NCBI GenBank assembly: GCA_017621035.1
Contig: JAGATY010000045.1
Coordinates: 1-56,108, forward strand
Length of the DNA: 56,108 nt
Direction: 5' to 3'
DNA from: Bacteroides sp.
GTDB lineage: Bacteria; Bacteroidota; Bacteroidia; Bacteroidales; Bacteroidaceae
In this document: positions 1 to 8,022 of the stretch, one piece after another
Position numbering within the stretch: position 1 is the stretch's first letter
How the letters are laid out: each line of letters begins with the position of its first letter
Program-made: the position numbers and the translations under genes
The notes under the pieces: generated by a model
What the model was told of the DNA's origin: nothing
The model's database searches: none
The model's input: only the letters and a program-made list of their open reading frames with translations

Positions 1-36
1 GAGATAAAATCATAAAGTGGAAGGAAACAGCTAATA

Positions 37-123
37 TTCGGGATTTGGGGAAATCCCCAACTTTTTAGCCCGATTTTGGCCGGTTTTGGGGACAATTTGG
101 GGGATTTCCCGAACTTTTTTCGG
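37..123. repeat. G/C-run inverted repeat near the left edge
   Basis: An inverted repeat pairs a left half (TTCGGGATTTGGGGAAAT, followed by CCCCAA) with a right half (TTGGGGGATTTCCCGAA), separated by a GGCCGG-containing spacer and followed by a T run near 115-121. It could fold as a terminator or be a small palindromic repeat. No gene is supported in bases 1-194. Confidence 0.4.
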
Positions 124-194
124 AATCCTCACAAGATTCTCTGGAAATCCCAAGAATATTCTCGTTTCTTGACAGATTTATTAGGATTCCCCTC

Positions 195-806
195 CTACAA
201 CGCCCCACTTTCCACCAACAGAACAACACGTTCGGTTAGATTGTCTTCTCCAAGGGGGTTGTATTCCTTCTTCAAACTGGCACCGAAAAGAGAGGCGAAG
301 GCTTGATAGAAGCCGGCTTTGAAGGGACCCATAAAGGCCTTTACCAGTTCGTAACCGGTGGAGTGTGTCTGACGGTCGACCAGTTTTATCAGTAGTTTGC
401 CTTGCGAAAAGGTGAGTTTTTTCATGCGTGCAGTGTATTGTTCTTTCAGTCCTTTTTCCACTGCTTTGATGTGACGGTTGCGTTCTTTCTCGGTGGGAAG
501 CGTCATCAGGTACTCATAGGTCTCGATGATGAGGGCGTTGATTTCGTTGGCAATGGGGAGTACTTTCTTGACGTCCCTTACCAGTCGGGTGTATCTTCTC
601 TCTTCACGTTTGTTTTTAAACTTCATGGGTTTGAAGATGTAGACGGTTTTCAGCTTCACCCATGGGATGGTGTCTCCGTCGTAGATGCACATGGGAGTAA
701 GGAAGACGCTTTTCGGTTTCTCCGGCATCATCTTCTTTTCTTGTGCACATAGTGTACCACCGGTGGCTATGAGTAGCAACAACAGTATGTGGAGACGAGT
801 TTTCAT
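195..806 (-). CDS. DUF4294 family secreted protein
   Basis: A 203-residue protein with an N-terminal signal peptide (basic start, leucine-rich stretch, then GGTLCAQ around residues 16-22), so it is exported. The body carries the pattern I recall for DUF4294: a YDGDTIPWVKL segment at about 42-52, then KNKREERRYTRLVRDVKKVLP, and a helical region ending near residue 160. Function is unknown; the family is a Bacteroidota staple. A TACTTTTG box (812-819, minus strand) lies only about 5 nt before the ATG, so the transcript would be nearly leaderless. It is a single-gene unit next to the rubrerythrin gene. Confidence 0.8.
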   Translation of the reverse strand: MKTRLHILLLLLIATGGTLCAQEKKMMPEKPKSVFLTPMCIYDGDTIPWVKLKTVYIFKPMKFKNKREERRYTRLVRDVKKVLPIANEINALIIETYEYLMTLPTEKERNRHIKAVEKGLKEQYTARMKKLTFSQGKLLIKLVDRQTHSTGYELVKAFMGPFKAGFYQAFASLFGASLKKEYNPLGEDNLTERVVLLVESGAL

Positions 807-949
807 GTGGACAAAAGTAACAATTTTGAGTCTTGGGGTTTATATGTTTTTGAGTTTTTAAGTTTGTTTGTTGGTTAGTTCTTTAGTTTTTAGATGGCTA
901 AGGTTTAAGAAATCAGCTAGTTGATGGTTTAATAGTTTGCAATAAAAAT

Positions 950-982
950 CCCCTGCTGTTTCCGTCGCGGGAACAGCAGGGG
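950..982 (-). terminator. Rho-independent terminator of the rubrerythrin gene
   Basis: On the minus strand CCCCTGCTGTT pairs with AACAGCAGGGG around a short loop and is followed by ATTTTTATT. It lies about 30 nt past the rubrerythrin stop codon. Confidence 0.85.
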
Positions 983-1011
983 GAGTTCATATAATCAAGG
1001 TTTTCGAAGAA

Positions 1012-1593
1012 TTACCAGTTTTCTTTCTTAACCTCAAAGTATGCTTGTGCGTGCAAGCAGGCGGGACAAGCCTTAGGTGCTTCCTTGCCGGTGTGCACAT
1101 ATCCGCAGTTGCGGCATTGCCATACAGTTTCTTCTTCCTTAGCGAATACGCTGTTTTCCTCGATGTTTTTCACCATAGCCAGATAGCGTTCTTCGTGTGC
1201 TTTTTCTGCAATGGCGATGTTACGATACATGGCAGCGATGGAGAGGAAGCCTTCTTCTTCGGCCACGTCAGCAAAGTGAGGATAGTCAGCACTCCACTCT
1301 TCGTTTTCGCCGGCAGCAGCAGCTTTCAGATTTTCCAGTGTGGTGCCGATAACACCTGCGGGATAGCTGGCAGTGATTTCTACACAGCCGCCTTCCAACC
1401 ACTTGAACATGCGCTTTGCGTGTTCCTTCTCTTGGTCAGCTGTTTCAGTAAAGATGGCAGCAATTTGCTCGTAACCCTCTTTCTTTGCTACGCTGGCAAA
1501 GTAAGTGTAACGCATGCGTGCTTGTGATTCACCTGCAAATGAGGTCAACAAATTCTTCTCAGTTTTAGTTCCTTTAATGCTTTTAGTAGTCAT
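1012..1593 (-). CDS. rbr: Rubrerythrin
   Basis: A 193-residue non-haem iron protein that reduces peroxide in the cytoplasm of anaerobes, drawing electrons from rubredoxin or NADH systems. The N-terminal ferritin-like diiron domain (about 10-145) shows the repeated E...ExxH ligand pattern (AGESQAR, DQEKEHAKRMF, EKAHEERY). The C-terminal rubredoxin-like domain has CRNCGY and CPACLHAQAYFE, the two CxxC iron knuckles. A longer reading frame begins at 1671, but that lies inside the TATCTTTG promoter box at 1669-1676. I therefore use the ATG of MTTKSIKGTK at 1593, which gives the usual family length. It stands alone between its own promoter and terminator. Confidence 0.95.
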   Translation of the reverse strand: MTTKSIKGTKTEKNLLTSFAGESQARMRYTYFASVAKKEGYEQIAAIFTETADQEKEHAKRMFKWLEGGCVEITASYPAGVIGTTLENLKAAAAGENEEWSADYPHFADVAEEEGFLSIAAMYRNIAIAEKAHEERYLAMVKNIEENSVFAKEEETVWQCRNCGYVHTGKEAPKACPACLHAQAYFEVKKENW

Positions 1594-1668
1594 AATTCTT
1601 CGATTTTTATGGGTTAATGTAATTCTGTAATCTCTTTCTTTCAATCCGGTTGTCCCTGATTGACGATG

Positions 1669-1676
1669 CAAAGATA
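1669..1676 (-). promoter_or_regulatory. Bacteroides -7 promoter box for rubrerythrin
   Basis: TATCTTTG on the minus strand matches TAnnTTTG. It sits about 75 nt before the chosen start and overlaps the longer ORF start, which argues against that start. No clear TTTG -33 box is seen. Confidence 0.6.
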
Positions 1677-1791
1677 GAGAGAAACCTCCACCTGCACCTA
1701 ATTTTTGTTCATCGGATTTTTCTATCGGGTGATAGGGAGAATCTATCTCGCCTTCTTTTTCACCCCTGGTTCGACCGATATGGATGCCTTT

Positions 1792-2667
1792 TTAGAAACG
1801 ATAGCCCAGTGAGATACCTACCTGTAGGGGGTGTATGTTGGTTGCTTTTTCAAATTGATCCAGCTCGATGTCTTTCTCAAAAGCTTTGGTCAGACCGTAT
1901 TGTGCATGCACGCCGAGCAAGAAGTGTGTCCAGTGCATCTTGTAGCCCAATCGGATGCCGGCTTCAAACGACTTACGTTCCAGTTCGCCATTCTCTCTGA
2001 AGGGGTAGTAGTGAACTTGGCTTCCGCCACAGTAGTCGGTAATCTCACCGTCAGATGAGCCGAGGTTGAATCCTACATAAGGGCCTATGCCGACGATGAA
2101 TTTTGTGGTGTTACGCACCCAACTGCCTACTTCAAACATCACAGGAATCTGCATGTGGAGGGGCTTGTGCCAGAATTCACAACCTATGTTGTCTTCAAAG
2201 AAGATGAACGACTTGCCGATTTCCACGGCCGGAGTGATGGCAAAACTGTTGGTAATGTTGCAGGTAAGTCCCAGCGAGAGGTTGACTCCGAAGCCGATAA
2301 ACTCGCTTTCAGAGGAGACGAAACCGTTGATAAGCGGGCTGACACTGACGAAAGGCATGAATGTTCTCTCGGCCGGTTGCATCTTGATGAGCAACTCTTC
2401 ACCCGGCTTAATGGTTGCTGTGGTAGATGGCATGCCTACATAAGAGATTTCCAACTTGCGGGCATCTGCCGGTGCTTCTATCAGGAATTGTCCGTCCACA
2501 TTGGTAATGGTGGCAATGGTGGTTCCTTTTACTTTCACTTCGGCACCCACCATGGGTTGCTTGTCTTGCTTGTGGATGACGGTACCTCTCACTTGAATGG
2601 TTTCTTGTGCACCGACGGCAATCACGCAACAGAGCAGTGCAAACAGCATTAACGAAATTCTTCTCAT
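1792..2667 (-). CDS. Outer-membrane beta-barrel protein with carboxypeptidase-regulatory-like domain
   Basis: A 291-residue protein. The signal peptide (MRRISLMLFALLCCVIAVGAQ) is followed by a CarboxypepD_reg-like beta-sandwich at about 24-95 (VRGTVIHKQDKQPMVGAEVKV, ATITNVDGQFLIEAP, ISYVGM), the same domain found at the front of SusC-like receptors. Residues 105-291 alternate polar and hydrophobic residues in the manner of an eight- to ten-strand PorT-like barrel ending in an aromatic residue (YRF), as outer-membrane barrels do. It is too short for a TonB-dependent transporter. A TACTTTTG box is present at 2696-2703 on the minus strand. The substrate or role is not evident; it may be a structural or adhesin-like barrel. 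Confidence 0.75.
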   Translation of the reverse strand: MRRISLMLFALLCCVIAVGAQETIQVRGTVIHKQDKQPMVGAEVKVKGTTIATITNVDGQFLIEAPADARKLEISYVGMPSTTATIKPGEELLIKMQPAERTFMPFVSVSPLINGFVSSESEFIGFGVNLSLGLTCNITNSFAITPAVEIGKSFIFFEDNIGCEFWHKPLHMQIPVMFEVGSWVRNTTKFIVGIGPYVGFNLGSSDGEITDYCGGSQVHYYPFRENGELERKSFEAGIRLGYKMHWTHFLLGVHAQYGLTKAFEKDIELDQFEKATNIHPLQVGISLGYRF

Positions 2668-2716
2668 AATTACTTTATTTAGGAGTTATCTCCTGCAAAA
2701 GTAGAAGAAATAATTG

Positions 2717-2891
2717 AGAAGTTGTTTTGATTTTATTTTAAAAGTGCTCTTTCTGCTTCTTTGAAGTTCCTTTTCGGTCTCTTTTCCTCCTCTTCTTTGT
2801 CACATAGCACGCTATGCTCCTCAGAAGAGAAGAAAAACATCCTCGAAAAACCTCCTTAAAAGAATGCAGAAATAAATTCAAAACAACTTCT
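2717..2891. repeat. MITE-like 175-bp imperfect hairpin element
   Basis: The ends are inverted: AGAAGTTGTTTTGATTTTAT on the left and ATAAATTCAAAACAACTTCT on the right. The interior continues as an imperfect palindrome (CTTTTCCTCCTCTTC against GAAGAGAAGAAAAAC) centred on AGCACGCTATGCT. A 44-bp element with related ends lies at 10823-10866 and a lone end at 10409-10422. No ORF is present, and it fills much of the 2668-3107 gap. Confidence 0.6.
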
Positions 2892-2940
2892 GAAAGGGCA
2901 ATGATGAGGGGTAGAAATGGAGTAAAAAATAGGAGAGGGA

Positions 2941-3105
2941 AGGGGTGAAGAAAAGAGGGCGAAAAAGGGGGGGGGAGGATGAAATAACGACTGATCCTAC
3001 ATCAGTCGTTATATGATGTAGGATCAGTCGTTATATGATGTGACATCAGTCGTTATCTGATGTTCACCCCCTTCAGAAGCTATTCTGAGAGGGGTCAGAA
3101 GGGTA
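2941..3105 (-). repeat. Operon-end palindromic element, left efflux arm (expanded copy)
   Basis: Directly downstream of the left channel gene. It contains three copies of CAGTCGTTAT and one inverted ATAACGACTGAT at roughly 22-bp spacing, so ATAACGACTGAT/ATCAGTCGTTAT hairpins can form. It is flanked by a G-rich tract (GGGTGAAG and a run of nine Gs) on one side and CACCCCCTTC on the other. Read on the minus strand it matches 24924-25060 at about 90% by eye, except for about 44 extra bases here, equal to two repeat units. It probably also serves as transcription terminator. Confidence 0.75.
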
Positions 3106-3107
3106 TT

Positions 3108-4481
3108 TTACTCACTTCCTCCACCTAAGGCCTGATAGAGTGTAATGATGCTCTGAACCTCGCTGAATCGGTTGGCCACTTGAGAGAGTTGAGCACTGAG
3201 CAGTGACTGTCTGGCAGTGAGTACTTCGAGGTAGGTGGTGGTGCCATGTTCCATCAGCAGTGTGGTGCTTTTCAGAGCTGTTTCCAGTGCACTGACCTGT
3301 TTCTCCAGTAGCAGGCTCTTCTCTCTGCTGGTTTGGCAGGCTGTCAGGGCATTGTTAACCTCGGTTCCTGCGTTAAGCAAGGCCTGTTGGAAGCTGAGTG
3401 CAGCCTGTTCCTGCTGTGCTTTGGCTATCTTCAGCTGGCCCACCAACTTGCCTTGTGCAAACAAGGGTTGGGTAAGCGATGCCACTGCCGAGGCAACAAA
3501 CTTACCGGGGTTGATGATATAGATGCCTGCCGAATTGGTCCAGCCCGCACTACCACTCAGGGTAATGTTGGGGTAGAAGGCTGACCGGGCAGCGTTGGTC
3601 TGGTAGAAAGCTGCTTCCAGTGCACGTTCGGCTGAGCGAACGTCCGGACGTGCCGAAAGCAGCTGAACAGGAACTCCAATAGAAAGTTCTTCCGGTAGAG
3701 AAGCTATGGCGTCGGTCAGGTTGCCACTGCGCGTATAGCTTCTAGGGGTTTCGGCCAACAACATGGCCAACGAGTTCTCCACTTGCTTGATTTGATCCTT
3801 CAAGTCGAGCACGGAGCTTTGTACCTGATAGTAGGTTCCTTCCATCTGGCTGACAGCCGCTTCGTTGGAGAGTCCGGCCTTCATCAGTGCCTTCATCGAG
3901 GCTACACTCTCTTTCCATGCCTGCTCACTTTGCTGCGAAATGGCGAGTTGCTCGTCCAGCATCAGCAGTGTGTAGTAGGTGTTGGCAATACCACTGATGA
4001 GTTGAGAGCGCACGGCCTGACGATAGTCTTGGCTTTGTGCAAGGAGTGCCTTGGACTGCTGCTTGGCATTGCGGATACCTCCAAAGAGATCCAACTGCCA
4101 CGAGGCGGTGACGGGCAGGCTGTAGGTCTGTGTGGCTTTCTGAGTATCGAAGCTGCTGACCGTTCCTTGCGGTGCCAGTGCCAGCTGGGGCAAGTAGGAG
4201 AGTTTGGCCGACAGTAGGGTAGCCTCTGCCTGTTCCACGCGCAATCCGGCGGCCAGGTAATCGGTGTTTTGTGCCAATCCTTTCTCAATGAGTTGCTGCA
4301 GGCAGGGGTCTGTAAAGAGCTTCTGCCAGGGAAGAGCACCCAAACGGGTACTGTCGTCTGCCACAACCTCGGTACCAAACAGATTGTCGGGCACGGTGGT
4401 GGCAGGCTTGTATTTGGTGTAGATGCCGCAACTGCTCAGTGTCAGTAGGGCGGCACACAGGGTTATGAAATGTTTCTTCAT
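3108..4481 (-). CDS. TolC/OprM-type outer-membrane efflux channel lipoprotein (left operon)
   Basis: A 457-residue member of the outer-membrane factor family (NodT/OprM type), the exit duct of the tripartite RND pump encoded just upstream. The lipobox LTLSSC (acylation at about C18) anchors it to the outer membrane. Two OEP repeats follow: an N-terminal half with LPWQKLFTDPCLQQLIEKGL and LRVEQAEATLLSAK, and a C-terminal half with LLSARPDVRSAERALEAAFYQ, FYPNITLSGSAGW and FQQALLNAGTEVNNAL. Its ATG overlaps the stop of a 41-codon ORF (ATGA), indicating translational coupling. It is paralogous to the channel at 23562-24923, roughly two-thirds identical by eye. Confidence 0.93.
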   Translation of the reverse strand: MKKHFITLCAALLTLSSCGIYTKYKPATTVPDNLFGTEVVADDSTRLGALPWQKLFTDPCLQQLIEKGLAQNTDYLAAGLRVEQAEATLLSAKLSYLPQLALAPQGTVSSFDTQKATQTYSLPVTASWQLDLFGGIRNAKQQSKALLAQSQDYRQAVRSQLISGIANTYYTLLMLDEQLAISQQSEQAWKESVASMKALMKAGLSNEAAVSQMEGTYYQVQSSVLDLKDQIKQVENSLAMLLAETPRSYTRSGNLTDAIASLPEELSIGVPVQLLSARPDVRSAERALEAAFYQTNAARSAFYPNITLSGSAGWTNSAGIYIINPGKFVASAVASLTQPLFAQGKLVGQLKIAKAQQEQAALSFQQALLNAGTEVNNALTACQTSREKSLLLEKQVSALETALKSTTLLMEHGTTTYLEVLTARQSLLSAQLSQVANRFSEVQSIITLYQALGGGSE

Positions 4482-4603
4482 ACGTTTGTTTCTTTAAGAT
4501 GTTTCTTTCGGTTGCAAATCTTGTTTTCTACCCGTACCATGATATAGGCAATGCAGAAAGCAATCATTTGCTCTACCAGGAAATCAATGGTCTCGGGATT
4601 CAT
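4478..4603 (-). CDS. 41-residue small protein between pump and channel genes
   Basis: This short ORF lies exactly in the gap between the RND permease stop (4621) and the channel start (4481). Its ATG is 17 nt after the permease stop and its TGA shares ATGA with the channel ATG, a gap-free arrangement typical of co-translated genes. The product begins MNPETIDFLVEQ, has a short hydrophobic stretch (MIAFCIAYIMV, residues 13-23) and ends in a basic tail (NRKKHLKETNV). It could sit as a short amphipathic or membrane helix, by analogy to the small AcrZ subunit of AcrB. I see no sequence similarity to AcrZ. The second efflux operon has no counterpart. The coding call rests on position and coupling, not on homology. 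Confidence 0.55.
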   Translation of the reverse strand: MNPETIDFLVEQMIAFCIAYIMVRVENKICNRKKHLKETNV

Positions 4604-4620
4604 GATTCTATTTGTTTTTG

Positions 4621-7600
4621 TCAACCGCCTGTACCTCGCCTATCGGTCTCCCGAAAGGGGATTTTCCTGTCTGCAAAGCGCAGGCGGTTGAGGGATGCAA
4701 TGGATCGTTTATGCATTTTCACGTTCATGGTAATTCGTTCTTTCTCCAGAAGGAACTGTGCATCGGCCTCTTCGTGCTTGGGTTTGCGCACCTTTTCCTG
4801 CAGATGCTCGAAGATGATGAAGAAGACAGGCACCACAAAGAGCAAGGCCAGTGTACCTACCGTCATACCACCTACAACACCTGTACCGAGTGAAGAGTTA
4901 CCGTTGGCACCGGCACCACTACTAAACATCAGCGGAAGCATACCCAGTACACAGGTCAGTACCGTCATCAAGATGGGGCGGAAACGTACCTGAGCTGCCT
5001 GATAAGCGGCTTCGATGATGCCCATACCCTTGCGACGACGCTCCAAAGCAAACTCAGTAATCAGGATAGCTGTTTTAGCCAACAGACCAATCAACATAAT
5101 CACACCCGTCTGCAGATAGATGTTGTTCTCCAGTCCGAAGAGCTTGGCGAAGAGGAATGAACCCATCAAACCGAACGGCACAGAGAGAATAACGGCCCAA
5201 GGCACGATGAAGCTCTCATACAGACAAGCCAAAATCAAGAAGATGAGTACGACACAGATGACATACACAAAGATGGTTTGGTTACTACCACTCAGCTGTG
5301 CTTCCTCACGAGAGATACCACCAAATTCATATCCGTAACCGGTAGGCAACACCTGTTCAGCTACTTCGGCAATGGCTTTCTGTACTTCACCACCCGAATA
5401 GCCCGGAGCCGGGTTGACGTTGGCACTGATAGAACTGTAGAGGTTAAAACGGTTATCGATTTCTGCACCCTCCACCTTCTTCAAGGTAACAAACTGACTG
5501 ATGGGAGCCATCTCTGTACCGTTGCGCACAAACATGTTGTTCAGTGAGTGTTCATCCAGACGATATTCGGGAGAGGCTTGCAGCATGACACGATAAACCT
5601 TACCAAACTCGTTGTAGTTACTTACGTAAGAACCACCACAATAACTGCCCAATGCACTGAGTACTGTGGCCGGAGAGATGCCTGCACGCTTACACTTGGC
5701 GGCATCCACTTCTACCTTCACTTGCGGGAAGTTCATGGCATAGGTGGTATAAGCCATAGCCACTTCGGGACGTTGGTTCAGTGCCATCAGGAACTTCATG
5801 GCATTTTGGTAGAACACAGCCTTATCGCCACCGGTCTTATCTTGCAGGTAGAGTTCGGTAGAGTTACCCATACCGTAGCCCGGAATCATACCCGGTTGGA
5901 AGGAGAATATTTGTGCCTCTTTGATTGTTTGGAAAGCTGCGTTCAGGCGAGCCATCACTGCATTGCAGCTATGTTCTTCACCGTCACGCTCATCCCAATT
6001 CTTCAGGCGGACAATGATGGTACCGTAGCTGGTGCCTTGTCCGGCCAACAGACCGTAACCGGTAATCTGTGCATAGGTTTCTACCTCGGGCACTTCGGCC
6101 ACAATGGCACCGGCCTTTTCCATAATTGCCTGCGTCTCTTCCAATGTAGAACCGGGAGCAGCACTGACGTTAATCATCATGGTACCCTGGTCTTCCTGCG
6201 GTACGAGCCCCGTCTTGGTAGTAGCCATGAAGTAGATAAGCAGTGCGCAAGAGCATACTAGAGCTACCCAAACCATCCAGCGATGCTTGATGGCGAACAT
6301 CACACCTCTTTTATATTTACCTAACATGGCGTTGTAAGAAGCATTGTAGGCGGCACGTACACGACCGTTGATGCTCTTGGCACTCTTGGTTCCGTCGCTT
6401 GGACGCATCAGCATGGCACAAAGGGCAGGGCAGAGGGTCAGGGCGGAAATCATAGAGATACCTACCGAGGTAGCCATGGTCACACCAAACTGAGTATAGA
6501 ACACACCACTGGTACCACCCATGAAGGTTACAGGTACGAACACAGCCATAAACACAATGGTACAGGTAATAACGGCCATTGTAACATCACCCATAGCTGC
6601 CTTGGTGGCTTGGTAGGGAGAGGTGTAACCGGAGTCGAACTTTTCCTGCACAGCTTCTACCACCACAATGGCGTCATCCACCACCGTACCGATGGCTAGT
6701 ACCAAGGCAAACAGGGTAAGAATGTTGATAGTGAAGCCGGCAGCCGTCAGACAGGCAAATGTTCCTACCAATGAAACAATGATAGAGAGTGAAGGAATCA
6801 GGGTCGCCTTGAAGTCCTGTAGGAAGAAGTAAACTACCAGGATTACAAGAATAATGGCGATAATCAGGGTCTCAACCACGTTGTGAATAGAGGCAAAGAG
6901 GAAGTCGTTGGACGACATCAGGCGTACAAACTTCATGCCTTTGGGCAGGTCTTTCGACATCTCGTCAAGTGCATCAGAGATACGTGCGTTCACGTCTGTG
7001 GCATTAGCTCCGGCCACTTGGAAAGTCATCATCGTTACAGCGGGATTTCCACCGGTCTTACTATGGAAGGCATACGAGAGTGCCCCCAGTTCCACATCGG
7101 CAACATCGCCCAGTCGGAGAACCGAACCGTCTGGGTTGCTGTGTATTACAATCTGCTTGAACTCTTCAACACTCTTCAGACGACCGCGATACTTCATGGT
7201 CAGCTGGAACGTGTTTTCTGAATCTGCACCCAGTGAACCGGTAGGTGCTTCTATGTTTTGTTCACCCAAAACGGCTGTAATGTCAGAAGGCATCAAGCCA
7301 TACTGTGCCATTCGTTCCGGCTTCATCCAGATACGCATGGAGTAGGTGTTACCCATTGCCATCACATCACCCACACCTTCGATACGTTTCAGGGCGGGCA
7401 CAACATTGATGTCGGCATAGTTTCCCAGGAAGTTTTCATCGAATGTACCGTCTTCACTTACCAACGAAACAATCTGAAGGAAGGAGGTTTGACGCTTCAT
7501 GGTGGTCACACCAATCTTGGTTACTTCGGCCGGTAACAAGCCTTGAGCCTGAGCTACACGGTTCTGCACATTCACCTGTGCCATGTCCGGGTCGGTTCCT

Positions 7601-7890
7601 TGCTTGAAGTAAATCTCAATGGTAGCACTACCGGCATTGGTTGCGGTAGAGGTCATGTATGTCATGTTTTCCACACCGTTGATGCTCTCTTCCAGCGGCA
7701 TGATGACAGAGTTCATCACAGCCTGTGCATCGGCACCGGTATAGTTGGCACGCACCATTACGGTAGGCGGTGCAATGTCGGGGTATTGCTCCACAGGCAG
7801 TGTAATCAGTGATATGAATCCCACAATCAGAATCAATATCGAAATGGAGATGGCCATCACCGGCCTTTTGATAAATATGTTTCCTTTCAT
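4621..7890 (-). CDS. RND multidrug efflux permease, HAE-1 type (left operon)
   Basis: A 1089-residue inner-membrane proton/drug antiporter of the AcrB/MexB family, working as a trimer with the adaptor (8016-9128) and channel (3108-4481). Visible family marks are the N-terminal IKRPVMAISISILILIVG helix, QYPDIAPPTV, the TM4 proton-relay pair in GTVVDDAIVVVEAV (D405, D406) and the TM10 lysine in GLLAKTAILITEFA. Two periplasmic porter regions lie at about 40-330 and 560-860. The C-terminus runs about 50 residues past the last helix (KVRKPKHEEADAQ onward) and is basic. The gene is separated from the adaptor by a repeat-bearing spacer and followed by the 41-codon ORF. Substrates cannot be read from sequence. 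Confidence 0.95.
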   Translation of the reverse strand: MKGNIFIKRPVMAISISILILIVGFISLITLPVEQYPDIAPPTVMVRANYTGADAQAVMNSVIMPLEESINGVENMTYMTSTATNAGSATIEIYFKQGTDPDMAQVNVQNRVAQAQGLLPAEVTKIGVTTMKRQTSFLQIVSLVSEDGTFDENFLGNYADINVVPALKRIEGVGDVMAMGNTYSMRIWMKPERMAQYGLMPSDITAVLGEQNIEAPTGSLGADSENTFQLTMKYRGRLKSVEEFKQIVIHSNPDGSVLRLGDVADVELGALSYAFHSKTGGNPAVTMMTFQVAGANATDVNARISDALDEMSKDLPKGMKFVRLMSSNDFLFASIHNVVETLIIAIILVILVVYFFLQDFKATLIPSLSIIVSLVGTFACLTAAGFTINILTLFALVLAIGTVVDDAIVVVEAVQEKFDSGYTSPYQATKAAMGDVTMAVITCTIVFMAVFVPVTFMGGTSGVFYTQFGVTMATSVGISMISALTLCPALCAMLMRPSDGTKSAKSINGRVRAAYNASYNAMLGKYKRGVMFAIKHRWMVWVALVCSCALLIYFMATTKTGLVPQEDQGTMMINVSAAPGSTLEETQAIMEKAGAIVAEVPEVETYAQITGYGLLAGQGTSYGTIIVRLKNWDERDGEEHSCNAVMARLNAAFQTIKEAQIFSFQPGMIPGYGMGNSTELYLQDKTGGDKAVFYQNAMKFLMALNQRPEVAMAYTTYAMNFPQVKVEVDAAKCKRAGISPATVLSALGSYCGGSYVSNYNEFGKVYRVMLQASPEYRLDEHSLNNMFVRNGTEMAPISQFVTLKKVEGAEIDNRFNLYSSISANVNPAPGYSGGEVQKAIAEVAEQVLPTGYGYEFGGISREEAQLSGSNQTIFVYVICVVLIFLILACLYESFIVPWAVILSVPFGLMGSFLFAKLFGLENNIYLQTGVIMLIGLLAKTAILITEFALERRRKGMGIIEAAYQAAQVRFRPILMTVLTCVLGMLPLMFSSGAGANGNSSLGTGVVGGMTVGTLALLFVVPVFFIIFEHLQEKVRKPKHEEADAQFLLEKERITMNVKMHKRSIASLNRLRFADRKIPFRETDRRGTGG

Positions 7891-7904
7891 CTTTTTTTAA
7901 TTAA

Positions 7905-8022
7905 GAATGATGAATGAAGAATGAAGAATTGCCATTCGGTCGATTCTTTTCATCTTTCATTCTTGTTATTTATAAAAATTCTTCATTTTGTCGCATCGCG
8001 ACTATTCTTCATTCTTCATTTA
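7905..8022. repeat. Inverted-repeat spacer inside the left efflux operon
   Basis: The spacer between adaptor and permease genes has AATGAAGAATGAAGAAT-type octamer repeats on one side and ATTCTTCATTCTTCATT on the other, with a small hairpin GTCGCatcGCGAC before the right end. The right end overlaps the last codons of the adaptor. Similar spacers are at 16488-16547 and 20141-20245. Confidence 0.65.

Noticed and set aside
76-306. 76-codon frame at the left edge on the plus strand
   Set aside because: No ATG start, overlaps an inverted repeat and the end of the DUF4294 gene; no recognisable features.
1594-1671. Longer start for rubrerythrin
   Set aside because: It would begin within the TATCTTTG promoter box and adds residues absent from the family.
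2992-3063. Regular repeats considered as a CRISPR array
   Set aside because: The spacing is about 22 bp with alternating orientation and no unique spacers, and no cas genes are nearby; it fits a hairpin array better.
5548-6261. 237-codon open frame on the plus strand inside the left RND permease
   Set aside because: Antisense shadow; Cys/His-rich composition, no motifs, and the opposite frame is a clear pump gene.
7930-7990. 18-codon frame in the left efflux spacer
   Set aside because: Encoded wholly by the repeat, no coupling to its neighbours, and not present in the sister spacer.
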